Shown here in pieces: positions 1-7,372 of a stretch of 13,903 bases of DNA. Where the stretch lies: positions 1 to 13,903 of the forward strand of contig JAEUSA010000059.1 of the NCBI GenBank assembly GCA_016788945.1. The letters are read 5' to 3'. A program made the translations under genes and the position numbers. The notes beneath the pieces were generated by a model, which was not told the DNA's origin, did not search any database, and saw only the letters and a list, made by a program, of their open reading frames with translations. This DNA is from Leptospiraceae bacterium. GTDB lineage: Bacteria; Spirochaetota; Leptospiria; Turneriellales; Turneriellaceae. Position 1 is the stretch's first letter. Each line of letters starts with the position of its first letter.

Positions 1-426
1 AATACTGCATCGCAGTCAAATACGGACGGCACCTACAATGCATTCCAGAGTTTTGGCGCTTATTCAGGTGGCCTTGCGCTCAAGCCCAGGCTCACCAATA
101 TGCAAATTTACCGCGGTGGCGTTGCAGTCAGGCCGTTCAAATTCTGGTACTGGTCGCGCAATATCGGCCTGCAGGCAAAATATTCGTTATACCGAAAAAC
201 ATCCCCCACCGGTGGAATTTCTGATTCGGCCGCGACCGAATTCTCTTCGGACGTGGGTATGGCGGGAGATATCGGCCTGATTTTGACGCCGCGTACCGAT
301 ATCCAATTCTTCTACGGGTTTGGTGTATTTAAGCCGGGGGAGGCATACCCGGCTTTGGCAGGCGATGGTTCCGACGGCCGCGCGCTCAGGCAGGCGCATA
401 TCGTGAGCCTGACGTTGGTGTTTTAA
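1..426 (+). CDS. C-terminal part of an outer-membrane beta-barrel protein (5' end outside window), possibly alginate-export-like
   Basis: The open frame runs from the first base of the window to a TAA at 424-426, giving 141 residues without a start, so the gene is truncated by the window edge. The sequence alternates hydrophobic/aromatic and polar residues in short strands separated by Gly/Asn/Asp-rich turns. It ends in Leu-Val-Phe, and a terminal Phe is the classic C-terminal signature of outer-membrane barrels recognised by the BAM machinery. A stretch reading Tyr-Gly-Phe-Gly-Val-Phe-Lys-Pro-Gly-Glu-Ala-Tyr near the end resembles the penultimate strand of alginate-export (AlgE-like) family barrels, but this family assignment is from memory and is weak. 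The likely role is a channel or porin in the outer membrane; the substrate cannot be judged. It is followed on the same strand, after a 68-base gap with a palindrome, by a lipoprotein gene. Confidence 0.6.
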   Translation, partial: NTASQSNTDGTYNAFQSFGAYSGGLALKPRLTNMQIYRGGVAVRPFKFWYWSRNIGLQAKYSLYRKTSPTGGISDSAATEFSSDVGMAGDIGLILTPRTDIQFFYGFGVFKPGEAYPALAGDGSDGRALRQAHIVSLTLVF

Positions 427-441
427 TTTTCCGTCTGTTTC

Positions 442-455
442 CCCCGCATGCGGGG
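442..455. repeat. Perfect 14-base palindrome CCCCGCATGCGGGG between the barrel gene and the lipoprotein gene
   Basis: The 14 bases are exactly self-complementary. They can fold as a 5-bp GC stem with a CATG tetraloop, 15 bases after the stop codon of the upstream gene. No run of T follows in either direction, so it is not a textbook intrinsic terminator. It could be a transcript-stabilising 3' hairpin, an attenuator or a protein-binding site. Apart from the ribosome binding site at 483-490, I see nothing else in the 427-494 gap. Confidence 0.5.
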
Positions 456-482
456 AAGTTGGTATGAGGGCGGTGGGGTACG

Positions 483-490
483 AAAGGAGA
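483..490 (+). promoter_or_regulatory. Ribosome binding site AAAGGAGA of the LamG lipoprotein gene
   Basis: A strong Shine-Dalgarno sequence, AAAGGAGA, ends 4 bases before the ATG at 495. It fixes that ATG as the start and is the best ribosome binding site in the window. Confidence 0.8.
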
Positions 491-494
491 GAAT

Positions 495-2168
495 ATGAAG
501 GTATGTAACGTATTGGTGGTAGTTTCTGTGGTATGGGGCCTCTTTGCCTGCAATGCCGGTACGTCGCGCGCAAAACTCAGCGGCCAAGTGTCGCTGCGTC
601 TCGCCGATGGTTCACCGATTTCACAATCTGCTACGACGGAGTACAATCCGTACATCGTGAAGATGCCGGACGGGTACCTCGTGCTCGTCTTCGGATCTGA
701 TCGCAGCTGTGCTGGTTGCTCTGCAGGGACGCACAATGTCTTCATCGCCCGTTCGGTGGCAGCATATAACAATGACCAGAAACTACCGGCTTTCAATAGC
801 CCGGCTGTACTGACTTTGGCGGCAACGCCTCTCAACTATGCCGGGGCGATCACATTCGCCGCAACGCAGAACGGCGCGAACCTGCGAATCTATCTGAACA
901 ATGCGCAGGGCGTTATCCAGTACGCCGACTTTCTGGCGACGGCAGGCACTTTCAACACGGCGAGCTTTACCTCGATTGTCAATTCTGTCTGGCGCCGGCT
1001 CACCATCGTGGGCATCGATGATGTCGGTACCGGCCTATACGGTCGCAGTTCAAACGGTCAGGTTTATTGGCTGAATCCGGCTATTCTGAATATTGCCCTT
1101 ACATCAATGCCGAATACGGGCCTCTCGGCTGTAGCACGCGTTGCACCGGCGCAAACTGGCATTCAAGATAGCTATATCACTCTGCAAAATGGCACCGTCA
1201 GCACCTCGTCATATTCATCGGCAAGTGCGACGGTGACCAAGCTACAGACAACACTCAGTACGGCAAAAGTGGCGGCGAAATCACTTTCGATTGCACATAC
1301 GGGAAATGCTGCAGGCGATTTTATTGTCGTTTCGGCTGCAGATACCGGCCAGACAGCGCAAGATCTCTATGTCGTCGAAGGTGTCACGCCAGTGCAAATC
1401 TGGTCTGATCTGAGCTCAAAACCGGCGTCCGGTATTTCGGCTTTGCCGTCGGCAGTGACCGGGGTTTATGCTTGGTATGAGTTAGATGGCAACAGAAACG
1501 ATGTCAGTGGATCGGGTAACCATGCCACCTTGAGCATGGGCGCATTTACTGGCGTCGATCCAACTTATACGGCTACAGACAGATTTGGATCGCCCAATGC
1601 CGCAGCGACGTTCAATGGCACGAGCCAGTATATGTTGAATAGTTTTCTTGCAAAATGCGATGAAAGTTTCAGTGTCTCGCTGTGGATAAAACCGGCACAA
1701 GTTGCTGCGCAGAGATCGCTTATGGGTTATCAGACAGGTCCACTTGCAAATCCGGGTTTCACTTTGAATACAGAAGCCGGTGGTGGTATTGCGGCGCAAT
1801 CGTTTTTTAACGGTACCGGCGCTAATACGGCGAACACCTATGGCGTCACGGCCGCAGGGCAGTTGATTGTCGGTCAGTGGCGTCACATAGTGTACGTGAA
1901 TGATGCCGCGACGCGACTCGGTGTAATCTATGTAAATGGTGTTGCTCTTGCCAACACGGCACACGCCGGTTCCGATTGCCCGATTTTAGGCGGCCCCTGC
2001 ACCTGCAGCGGCACTTCTCCTGTAACCGGCCAGCAACAATGGTGGTCTGCCGCACCGATGACAATCGGCTACGCCTATCGCGGTTACTTTCAAGGCGACC
2101 TCGATCAGGTCGCTTTTTTTAACCGCAAGCTGACTGCTGCTGAAATTCAGGTGTTAGCGACGCAATAG
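495..2168 (+). CDS. Lipoprotein with C-terminal LamG/concanavalin-A-like domain (557 aa)
   Basis: The N-terminus is a lipoprotein signal: Met-Lys, a hydrophobic stretch (residues 4-18), and a lipobox Leu-Phe-Ala-Cys with Cys19 as the predicted lipidated residue. The mature protein should be anchored to the periplasmic or outer face of a membrane. Residues about 50-310 are Ser/Thr/Ala-rich with a beta-strand look. They include Met-Pro-Asp-Gly-Tyr-Leu-Val-Leu-Val-Phe-Gly, which is reminiscent of a propeller or sialidase-like blade, but I do not recognise a named family there. Residues about 322-557 form a LamG-type jelly-roll domain. The marks are a Trp-Tyr-Glu-Leu-Asp-Gly opening, Ser-Gly-Asn-His-Ala, Phe-Asn-Gly-Thr-Ser-Gln-Tyr, Ser-Val-Ser-Leu-Trp-Ile-Lys, Gln-Trp-Arg-His-Ile-Val-Tyr, and a final Gly-Asp-Leu-Asp-Gln-Val-Ala-Phe-Phe-Asn-Arg strand. 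Such domains usually bind glycans or host/matrix ligands; the ligand here is unknown. Odd points are a Cys72-x-x-Cys75 pair and a second cysteine cluster (Cys-Pro-Ile-Leu-Gly-Gly-Pro-Cys-Thr-Cys) inside the LamG domain. The start is fixed by the ribosome binding site at 483-490. Confidence 0.85.
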   Translation: MKVCNVLVVVSVVWGLFACNAGTSRAKLSGQVSLRLADGSPISQSATTEYNPYIVKMPDGYLVLVFGSDRSCAGCSAGTHNVFIARSVAAYNNDQKLPAFNSPAVLTLAATPLNYAGAITFAATQNGANLRIYLNNAQGVIQYADFLATAGTFNTASFTSIVNSVWRRLTIVGIDDVGTGLYGRSSNGQVYWLNPAILNIALTSMPNTGLSAVARVAPAQTGIQDSYITLQNGTVSTSSYSSASATVTKLQTTLSTAKVAAKSLSIAHTGNAAGDFIVVSAADTGQTAQDLYVVEGVTPVQIWSDLSSKPASGISALPSAVTGVYAWYELDGNRNDVSGSGNHATLSMGAFTGVDPTYTATDRFGSPNAAATFNGTSQYMLNSFLAKCDESFSVSLWIKPAQVAAQRSLMGYQTGPLANPGFTLNTEAGGGIAAQSFFNGTGANTANTYGVTAAGQLIVGQWRHIVYVNDAATRLGVIYVNGVALANTAHAGSDCPILGGPCTCSGTSPVTGQQQWWSAAPMTIGYAYRGYFQGDLDQVAFFNRKLTAAEIQVLATQ

Positions 2169-2245
2169 AAACGCCCAGAAATCTGAACCAGTTTTGACAA
2201 CGCCCGGTTACAGAACCTTTTTGGGGCTTCTAACTCAGAAGTCTG

Positions 2246-3418
2246 TCAACTCTGAACAAACGCGGCAATTTTGGTGAGCGCGGCTTCAATCTCTTTTCGC
2301 GCCGTCGCATAAGAGCAGCGAATAAAACCTTCGCCAGAATCACCGAACGCGGTGCCGGGAACAACCGCAACGTTTTGTTGTTCGAGCAGGTCTTTGGCAA
2401 AATCCATCGAAGATTTACCGGTGCTGCGGATGTCCGGGAAAACGTAGAATGCGCCCTGCGGCATAAAACACTTGAGCCCCATGTCGTTGAAGCCTTTGAC
2501 GATCAGGTTGCGGCGCGCGCGGTATTCATCGCGCATTTTGTCGCGTTCCGGTATTGCATATTTGAGCGCCGTTTCGGCTGCAATTTGCCCGATCGTCGGC
2601 GCGCACAACATCGAATACTGGTGTATCTTGGTCATCGAGCGTATCAGGTTTTCATCGCCGCAAGCATAGCCGATGCGCCAGCCCGTCATCGCAAAGGCCT
2701 TCGAAAAACCGCCTAACAGCAGGGTGCGATCGCGCATACCCGGCAGAGTCGCGAACGGAATATGCTTCTCTTCGTAATTGAGTTCGCCGTAAATTTCGTC
2801 GGAGATCACGATCAGATTATTTTTCTGTGCTACCTGCCCAATACGTTCGAGTTCCGCGCGGCCGATCGATGCCCCCGTCGGGTTTGATGGGTAATTCAGA
2901 AATAGAACTTTCGATTTTGCGCCATTGCTGTCAATGACGTCGGAGATATTGGCCGCCTGCAGCGCAAAATCGGTCGCTTCGGTAGCAAGAACCTTTTGTG
3001 GCACGCCCCCCGCAAGGCGAATCATCGGGTCGTATGAAACGTAGCACGGTTCGGGGTAAATAACCCCGTCGCCGTTATTCAAGAGCGCGCGAAAGGCTAT
3101 ATCGACCGCCTGCGAAACGCCGACGGTGATCAGAATTTCTTTTTCAGGATTATAACTCAGCGCATATTCATTCTCGAGATAGCGAGCGATTTCTTTGCGC
3201 AGTGAGAGTAAACCGGCATTGCCTGTATAATGCGTATAACCGTCACGCAGCGCCTGCACAGCATGGTCGATGACCACCTGCGGTGTGACAAAGTCGGGTT
3301 CGCCGACCCCGAGCGAAATGCAGTCTTTGCGCGTCGCGACGATATCAAAGAACTGGCGTATCCCCGATGGTTTGAGGGATTGTACTACCGCAGAAAGTTT
3401 GTCAGACCAATCGAGCAA
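2246..3418 (-). CDS. Class I/II pyridoxal-phosphate aminotransferase (aspartate/aromatic type, PatA-like)
   Basis: A 390-residue fold-type I aminotransferase, about the usual family length. The PLP-binding lysine is Lys240 in [13 protein letters not shown]. The other family residues are in place: Asn179 (Asn-Tyr-Pro-Ser-Asn-Pro-Thr-Gly), Asp207 and Tyr210 (Ser-Asp-Glu-Ile-Tyr), Arg248, and the substrate-carboxylate Arg367 near the end. The enzyme should transfer an amino group between an amino acid and a 2-oxo acid in the cytoplasm. Aspartate, aromatic amino acids or a diaminopimelate intermediate are possible substrates, and sequence alone does not decide. The start codon is TTG, with an in-frame TGA four codons upstream, so translation cannot begin much earlier. 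The N-terminus (Leu-Lys-Pro-Ser, then Leu-Gly-Val-Gly-Glu-Pro-Asp-Phe) matches family alignments from this point. It lies 4 bases after the pgk stop, without a clear Shine-Dalgarno, so it is probably translated by coupling in a pgk operon. Confidence 0.9.
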   Translation of the reverse strand: MLDWSDKLSAVVQSLKPSGIRQFFDIVATRKDCISLGVGEPDFVTPQVVIDHAVQALRDGYTHYTGNAGLLSLRKEIARYLENEYALSYNPEKEILITVGVSQAVDIAFRALLNNGDGVIYPEPCYVSYDPMIRLAGGVPQKVLATEATDFALQAANISDVIDSNGAKSKVLFLNYPSNPTGASIGRAELERIGQVAQKNNLIVISDEIYGELNYEEKHIPFATLPGMRDRTLLLGGFSKAFAMTGWRIGYACGDENLIRSMTKIHQYSMLCAPTIGQIAAETALKYAIPERDKMRDEYRARRNLIVKGFNDMGLKCFMPQGAFYVFPDIRSTGKSSMDFAKDLLEQQNVAVVPGTAFGDSGEGFIRCSYATARKEIEAALTKIAAFVQS

Positions 3419-3422
3419 GGGG

Positions 3423-4634
3423 CTACTTCATGAGTGCTTCAACCCCGGGCAGCTTCTTGCCTTCGAGGTATTCAAGCGTTGCACCGCCACCGGTGGAAAC
3501 ATGCGTCATCTTGTCTTCGAGACCTGCCTGCGCGAGCGCAAAGATCGAGTCACCGCCGCCGACAATCGTCGTGCCTTTGGTCTTGGCCATCGCCTTCGCG
3601 ATCGCAATCGTACCCGAAGAGAACTTCTTCATTTCGAAGACGCCCATGGGGCCGTTCCATAGTACGGTCTGTGCCTTTTTGATGACTTTCGCATAATGGT
3701 CTGCGGTTTTCGGGCCGATGTCCATACCCATGAAACCATCGGGGATTGCCCGCTTAACCGTCTTAATTTTCCCTTTTTCGCCAAACTCCGATGACACTAC
3801 ATGGTCTTCGGGCAGCAACAGCTCTTTCTTGTTGTAGGCGGCTTTGTCGACGATCTGAAAGGCCTGGCTGAGATAGTCTTTTTCAATCATCGAATTGCCG
3901 ACTTCGATCAGGCGTGATTTGAGAAATGTATACGCCATAGCGCCGCCGATCAGAATCGAATCTGCTTTGCTGATCAGATTTTCGAGCACCGCGAGTTTCG
4001 ACGATACTTTAGACCCGCCGATAATTGCGACGAAAGGGCGGGGCGGGTTAGTGACCAGCTTTTCGAGCATGTCGATTTCTTTCTTGAGCAAGAGGCCTGC
4101 ATAACCTGGCAGAATTTTGGCGCATTCGTAGATAGAGGCATGCGCGCGATGGGCTGCGCCGAATGCGTCATCGACATAGATGTCGGCCAGTTTGCACAAC
4201 TTTTTGGCAAATTCGCTGCGAACCTTTTCTTCTTTCGCCGTTTCTTCGTCGTAATAGCGGATATTCTCGAGCACAAGAATGTCACCTGCCTTGAGCTTAC
4301 CTGCCGCTTCTTCGGCGACAGGGCCGACAGCTTCGGCAGAGAAATTGACCGTTCTGCCGGGCAGAAGTTCAGCAAGGTGCGCAGCGACTTTTTTCAGGCT
4401 CAAAGACGGGTCACCCGGGGATTTGTTATCCCTTTTTTCCGGACGGCCAAGGTGTGAAATAATGACGACTGCCGCGCCGCGGTTTAGCAGCAGTTCAATC
4501 GTCGGTAAGCTTTTTACCATACGCGTATCGTCGCTGATCGCCCCGCTGGCCTTGTCGAGCGGCACGTTAAAGTCTACGCGGAGCAGCACCTTCTTGCCGG
4601 TGAAGTCAACTTGCTCTATGGAGGGTAGTGGCAT
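3423..4634 (-). CDS. pgk: Phosphoglycerate kinase
   Basis: Catalyses transfer of a phosphate from 1,3-bisphosphoglycerate to ADP in glycolysis, and the reverse in gluconeogenesis, in the cytoplasm. With the ATG at 4634 the protein has 403 residues, the normal family length of about 390-400. Visible motifs are Arg-Val-Asp-Phe-Asn-Val-Pro (residues 19-25, substrate-binding Asp21 and Asn23), Ser-His-Leu-Gly-Arg-Pro (60-65), Glu-Asn-Ile-Arg (123-126), Asp-Asp-Ala-Phe-Gly with His162 and His165 (155-166), Gly-Gly-Ser-Lys-Val (206-210), Trp-Asn-Gly-Pro-Met-Gly-Val-Phe-Glu (326-334), Gly-Gly-Gly-Asp-Ser (359-363) and Ser-Thr-Gly-Gly-Gly-Ala (380-385). The frame stays open about 100 codons further upstream, but that stretch is low-complexity, covers the divergent gene's start and has no family similarity. 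The start at 4634 (Met-Pro-Leu-Pro-Ser, then Val-Asp-Phe-Thr-Gly-Lys-Lys-Val-Leu) is therefore preferred, although no strong ribosome binding site precedes it. An aminotransferase follows 4 bases downstream. Confidence 0.97.
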   Translation of the reverse strand: MPLPSIEQVDFTGKKVLLRVDFNVPLDKASGAISDDTRMVKSLPTIELLLNRGAAVVIISHLGRPEKRDNKSPGDPSLSLKKVAAHLAELLPGRTVNFSAEAVGPVAEEAAGKLKAGDILVLENIRYYDEETAKEEKVRSEFAKKLCKLADIYVDDAFGAAHRAHASIYECAKILPGYAGLLLKKEIDMLEKLVTNPPRPFVAIIGGSKVSSKLAVLENLISKADSILIGGAMAYTFLKSRLIEVGNSMIEKDYLSQAFQIVDKAAYNKKELLLPEDHVVSSEFGEKGKIKTVKRAIPDGFMGMDIGPKTADHYAKVIKKAQTVLWNGPMGVFEMKKFSSGTIAIAKAMAKTKGTTIVGGGDSIFALAQAGLEDKMTHVSTGGGATLEYLEGKKLPGVEALMK

Positions 4635-4833
4635 GGGCGAACAAGCTAAAAAGTGAGAGAGCGGGTAAATCACTAAAGGGGACGAAGCCGGCCGTGGCGG
4701 CAGCCGAAATACCTCAGGCCCTTGGTCGGGCGGCGGTGATTTTTTGCTGCCGGAGCTCCGCAAAAACAGCCGAAATTCAAAACAGTATGCCCGGGCGGCA
4801 CCTGCATCCCGGACGAATGGAAACAGGGAAATA
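4635..4833. other. Divergent intergenic region between pgk and the TPR gene
   Basis: These 199 bases separate two divergently transcribed genes and should hold promoters for both. I cannot pick convincing -35/-10 pairs. There is a 10-base direct repeat, CAGCCGAAAT, at 4701-4710 and 4767-4776. An AGGG just before the ATG at 4834 is a fair ribosome binding site for the TPR gene. An ATG at 4744 is in frame with the TPR gene but would add 30 residues of unpatterned basic sequence. Confidence 0.5.
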
Positions 4834-5700
4834 ATGGCTTCGACGGAAGGGGACGGGAGAACACGCAAAGCGCGTAACCTGCTTTTTGAACAGGCGCTCG
4901 AAGCAGAAAAAAAAGGCGACCTTCGCCTTGCTCTGGAGAAATACAAAATGGCACTGCAAATTGATCAGAACTTCTTCGACGCGTGGCTCAATGCCGGGGC
5001 GATATACACCAAACAGGGGAGATCCGACAAAGCGATCACCTGCTACCAGCGGGCGTTGGTGTCGAAAAACGATGTGCGCGCGCACTATAACCTTGCGGTA
5101 GAATATTATAAGAAGTCGGATTTCAAATCGGCGGAAAAAGCGCTGAAGTCGGTGTTGCGGCTTGATTCGCGTTATCTGAACGCGCACCTGCTTTTGGGGT
5201 ATGTGTTCGGCAAAACCGGGCGCAACGATAAATCTGAAATTTCGATACGCAATGCACTCAAGATCGATCCGCAGAACACGCAGGCACAGACCGCGCTGGC
5301 GTTACTGTATTTTCACACCGACCGCCCCGAACTCGCGCTGCGCCAGATCAACCTGCTGCTCACCAAATCGCCCGAAGACAAGGTGTTATTGGGGCTCGTT
5401 GCAAAGATTTCACTGAAAGGCGGTGATCTGCGGCAGGCAGCTGCGGGATTCAAAAAAGTAGCCGCGCGCGACCCAGAACTCAAGACTTTCTATACCGCCC
5501 TGAGAGAGCAGGTGGAGCCCGAGAAGAAAAAGACGATCCACAAAAAAAGGGAGACAATCGAGGGCAAAGAACGTAAGACGGCAAAGGATATGCTGGATTT
5601 GTCTTTGCTGCAATTCTTCGATGGTGACCCGACCAAGGCATTCGAGACGCTCGAAAAATTGAGCGCTGCATTAGAGGCAAAGAAGCTGAAAAAAAACTGA
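4834..5700 (+). CDS. Cytoplasmic tetratricopeptide-repeat (TPR) protein
   Basis: A 288-residue protein, from the ATG at 4834 that follows ACAGGGAAATA. No signal peptide or membrane segment is visible, so it is probably cytoplasmic. Residues about 16-217 contain five to six TPR units of 33-34 residues. Typical spacing is seen in Ala-Leu-Glu-Lys-Tyr-Lys-Met-Ala-Leu-Gln-Ile-Asp, Ala-Trp-Leu-Asn-Ala-Gly-Ala-Ile-Tyr, Ala-His-Tyr-Asn-Leu-Ala-Val-Glu-Tyr-Tyr and Ala-His-Leu-Leu-Leu-Gly-Tyr. A strongly basic, charged linker (about 218-247, rich in Lys/Glu) leads to a short C-terminal helical region (about 250-288) ending in Lys-Lys-Leu-Lys-Lys-Asn. TPR arrays are protein-protein interaction scaffolds. 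The stop codon directly abuts the ATG of a histidine kinase, so the partner may be that kinase; this is inference from context. A longer version starting at 4744 (318 residues) is possible but less likely. Confidence 0.85.
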   Translation: MASTEGDGRTRKARNLLFEQALEAEKKGDLRLALEKYKMALQIDQNFFDAWLNAGAIYTKQGRSDKAITCYQRALVSKNDVRAHYNLAVEYYKKSDFKSAEKALKSVLRLDSRYLNAHLLLGYVFGKTGRNDKSEISIRNALKIDPQNTQAQTALALLYFHTDRPELALRQINLLLTKSPEDKVLLGLVAKISLKGGDLRQAAAGFKKVAARDPELKTFYTALREQVEPEKKKTIHKKRETIEGKERKTAKDMLDLSLLQFFDGDPTKAFETLEKLSAALEAKKLKKN

Positions 5701-7323
5701 ATGCGGAACAGCTCGCTATCGCTTAAGCGCCGCCAATACCAGCGCAGCATCATCTCGCTGCTCAATATTGAAGAGGCGATCACGCGGGTGCAAGAGCTGA
5801 TCGACGAAATATTCACCGATACGCGCTCGATCGTACTCTACTGGAACGACGCCGCCGGGGCTTTTATACCGGTTAAACCCGCCGACCGCAGCGAGAATCT
5901 CAAATTCCGCATATTCGACGATTTTATGCTGTGGTTGGGTGAGCAAGACCGCATTTTCAGCCGCCACGATTTTCAACACAGCAAAAAATTCGGACCCGTG
6001 CGCGAGGCGGCTCTCGAATTCTTCAACGCAACGCAGGCTGAAATTATTGTGCCTTTTAATCTCAATAAATCTGTGCTCGCGCTGCTTTACTTGGTCGCCC
6101 GCGAAGGCGGCAGACATTATACGAAAAAAGAGCTCCGTTTTCTGCTCGAGATACGTGACATCACGACGGTGTCGCTTTCGAACGCAGCGCTCTACGAACG
6201 CTTGCATGCAATGCTCTACCATCTCGAAGAAAAAGTCAAAGAGCGCACCAGCGAACTTTCGAATGCCCAGGCGCAGTTGATTCAGCAGGAAAAAATGGCA
6301 AGCCTCGGTGTGATGGTCGCGGGCATTGCGCACGAAATCAACACGCCGACTTCGGTGGTGAGCGGTGCGACCGAAAATCTCAACAATAACCTACAGCTGA
6401 TCATGAGCGAAATTGTCGCCGACCGTATTCCGCCGGGCCCGATGCGCCGTCTGCTCGCCGAAACGCAGCGCGTGCGCGACAAGAAAGACTTCAAAATTCT
6501 GAGCGCGGTGGAAAAACTGCGCGCCGGACGTGAACTCGTAGGACGCCTGACGACCGGTACGAGCCTGTCTCAGCAAGAAGCCGCCGCGCGCGCCGATTTT
6601 CTGATCGATCTTGGCCTCGGCGACGACGACAGCATTATTACCCTCTCTGCGCAGGCATCGGACGAAGAATTTCAGATTTTTCGCGCGCTGCTCAATATTG
6701 AAAAGAATCTGCGCAACATGCGCTTTGCACTGTCATCGATTCTGAGTATTGTCAAGGCGTTGAAGCATTATTCGCACCGCGATCAGGCCGAGGCCGAGAA
6801 CATCGATGTACGTGAAGGCGTCGAGAATACGCTGACCGTATTCCATAACCAGCTGAAACATGGCGTGCAGGTGAACCGGCACTATGAGCCGGTGTCGAAG
6901 ATCACCTGTAACCCGGGTGAACTCAACCAGATTTATAGCAACCTGATCGTCAACTCGGTGCACGCGATGAAGGGTAAAGGAACGATCGACATCTTTATCC
7001 GCGAGCGCTCGTTGGATGCGGTGCTTGACCCCAAGAACGTGCATGACGACGACAAGCTTGAGGCGGCATTGGGCGAAAAAGCGACGAATCGTTACGTGTG
7101 CATCACGTTGCAAGATTCAGGCCCCGGCATACCGACCGAGCTACAGAGCAAAATTTTTGATCCTTTTTTTACGACTAAAGCCCCCGGTGAAGGTACTGGC
7201 TTAGGCCTCGGGATTATCCGCAATGTGGTGCTGAAACACCACGGCTACTTGGCGCTTTCGAGCACGCCCGGAAGAACGAGATTTACCATAGCGCTGCCGG
7301 TTGAGCACGCCAGTGCACAATAG
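5701..7323 (+). CDS. Soluble sensor histidine kinase with N-terminal GAF-like domain and an insertion in the DHp domain
   Basis: A 540-residue kinase with no membrane-spanning segment, so it should sense a cytoplasmic signal or a partner protein. Residues about 17-165 look like a GAF domain (ending in Tyr-Thr-Lys-Lys-Glu-Leu-Arg-Phe-Leu-Leu-Glu-Ile). They are followed by a coiled-coil signalling helix (about 170-200) and the H-box Gly-Ile-Ala-His-Glu-Ile-Asn-Thr-Pro with phospho-accepting His211. Instead of a compact two-helix DHp, about 85 residues (roughly 240-325) are inserted before the second helix (Leu-Asn-Ile-Glu-Lys-Asn-Leu onward). The ATPase domain follows with N-box Asn-Leu-Ile-Val-Asn-Ser (near 418), G1 Asp-Ser-Gly-Pro-Gly-Ile (472 onward), F-box Phe-Asp-Pro-Phe-Phe-Thr-Thr-Lys, and G2 Gly-Thr-Gly-Leu-Gly-Leu-Gly (near 498). 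All catalytic boxes are intact. No response regulator lies nearby. The ATG follows the TPR gene's TGA with no intervening base and no good ribosome binding site, so it depends on translational coupling. Confidence 0.93.
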   Translation: MRNSSLSLKRRQYQRSIISLLNIEEAITRVQELIDEIFTDTRSIVLYWNDAAGAFIPVKPADRSENLKFRIFDDFMLWLGEQDRIFSRHDFQHSKKFGPVREAALEFFNATQAEIIVPFNLNKSVLALLYLVAREGGRHYTKKELRFLLEIRDITTVSLSNAALYERLHAMLYHLEEKVKERTSELSNAQAQLIQQEKMASLGVMVAGIAHEINTPTSVVSGATENLNNNLQLIMSEIVADRIPPGPMRRLLAETQRVRDKKDFKILSAVEKLRAGRELVGRLTTGTSLSQQEAAARADFLIDLGLGDDDSIITLSAQASDEEFQIFRALLNIEKNLRNMRFALSSILSIVKALKHYSHRDQAEAENIDVREGVENTLTVFHNQLKHGVQVNRHYEPVSKITCNPGELNQIYSNLIVNSVHAMKGKGTIDIFIRERSLDAVLDPKNVHDDDKLEAALGEKATNRYVCITLQDSGPGIPTELQSKIFDPFFTTKAPGEGTGLGLGIIRNVVLKHHGYLALSSTPGRTRFTIALPVEHASAQ

Positions 7324-7369
7324 GCTTGCCGGCCAAGCTCAAATGAGCGCGCTGCAAAATTTTGCGCGC
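7324..7369. terminator. Overlapping dyads between convergent kinase and cysI genes, possible bidirectional terminator
   Basis: The gap between the convergent stop codons contains GCTTG-CCGGC-CAAGC (7324-7338), GCTCA-AA-TGAGC (7337-7348), and GCGCGC at 7347-7352 pairing with GCGCGC at 7364-7369. The last pair encloses the self-complementary core GCAAAATTTTGC. Position and symmetry fit a two-way transcription stop, with the AT-rich core lying in the loop. A clean T-run after a stem is absent on both strands, so the call is tentative. Confidence 0.4.
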
Positions 7370-7372
7370 CTT

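Noticed and set aside
2227..2241. Hairpin CTTCT-AACTC-AGAAG between the convergent lipoprotein and aminotransferase genes as a terminator
   Set aside because: The stem is only 5 bp, AT-leaning, and not followed by a T-run on either strand. I see nothing else clear in the 77-base gap.
4744..4833. Upstream ATG for the TPR protein, adding 30 residues
   Set aside because: The added residues show no TPR pattern, and the ATG at 4834 has a better-spaced ribosome binding site (AGGG). The longer form cannot be fully excluded.
4635..4946. An in-frame N-terminal extension of about 104 residues on phosphoglycerate kinase
   Set aside because: The extension has no family similarity, is arginine/serine/proline-rich like an out-of-frame read, and overlaps the start of the divergent TPR gene. 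The family N-terminus begins at 4634.
5716..6333. A 205-residue minus-strand open frame opposite the histidine kinase
   Set aside because: It lies entirely over the conserved GAF and H-box coding sequence in the other strand and has no family features, so it is a shadow of high-GC codon usage.
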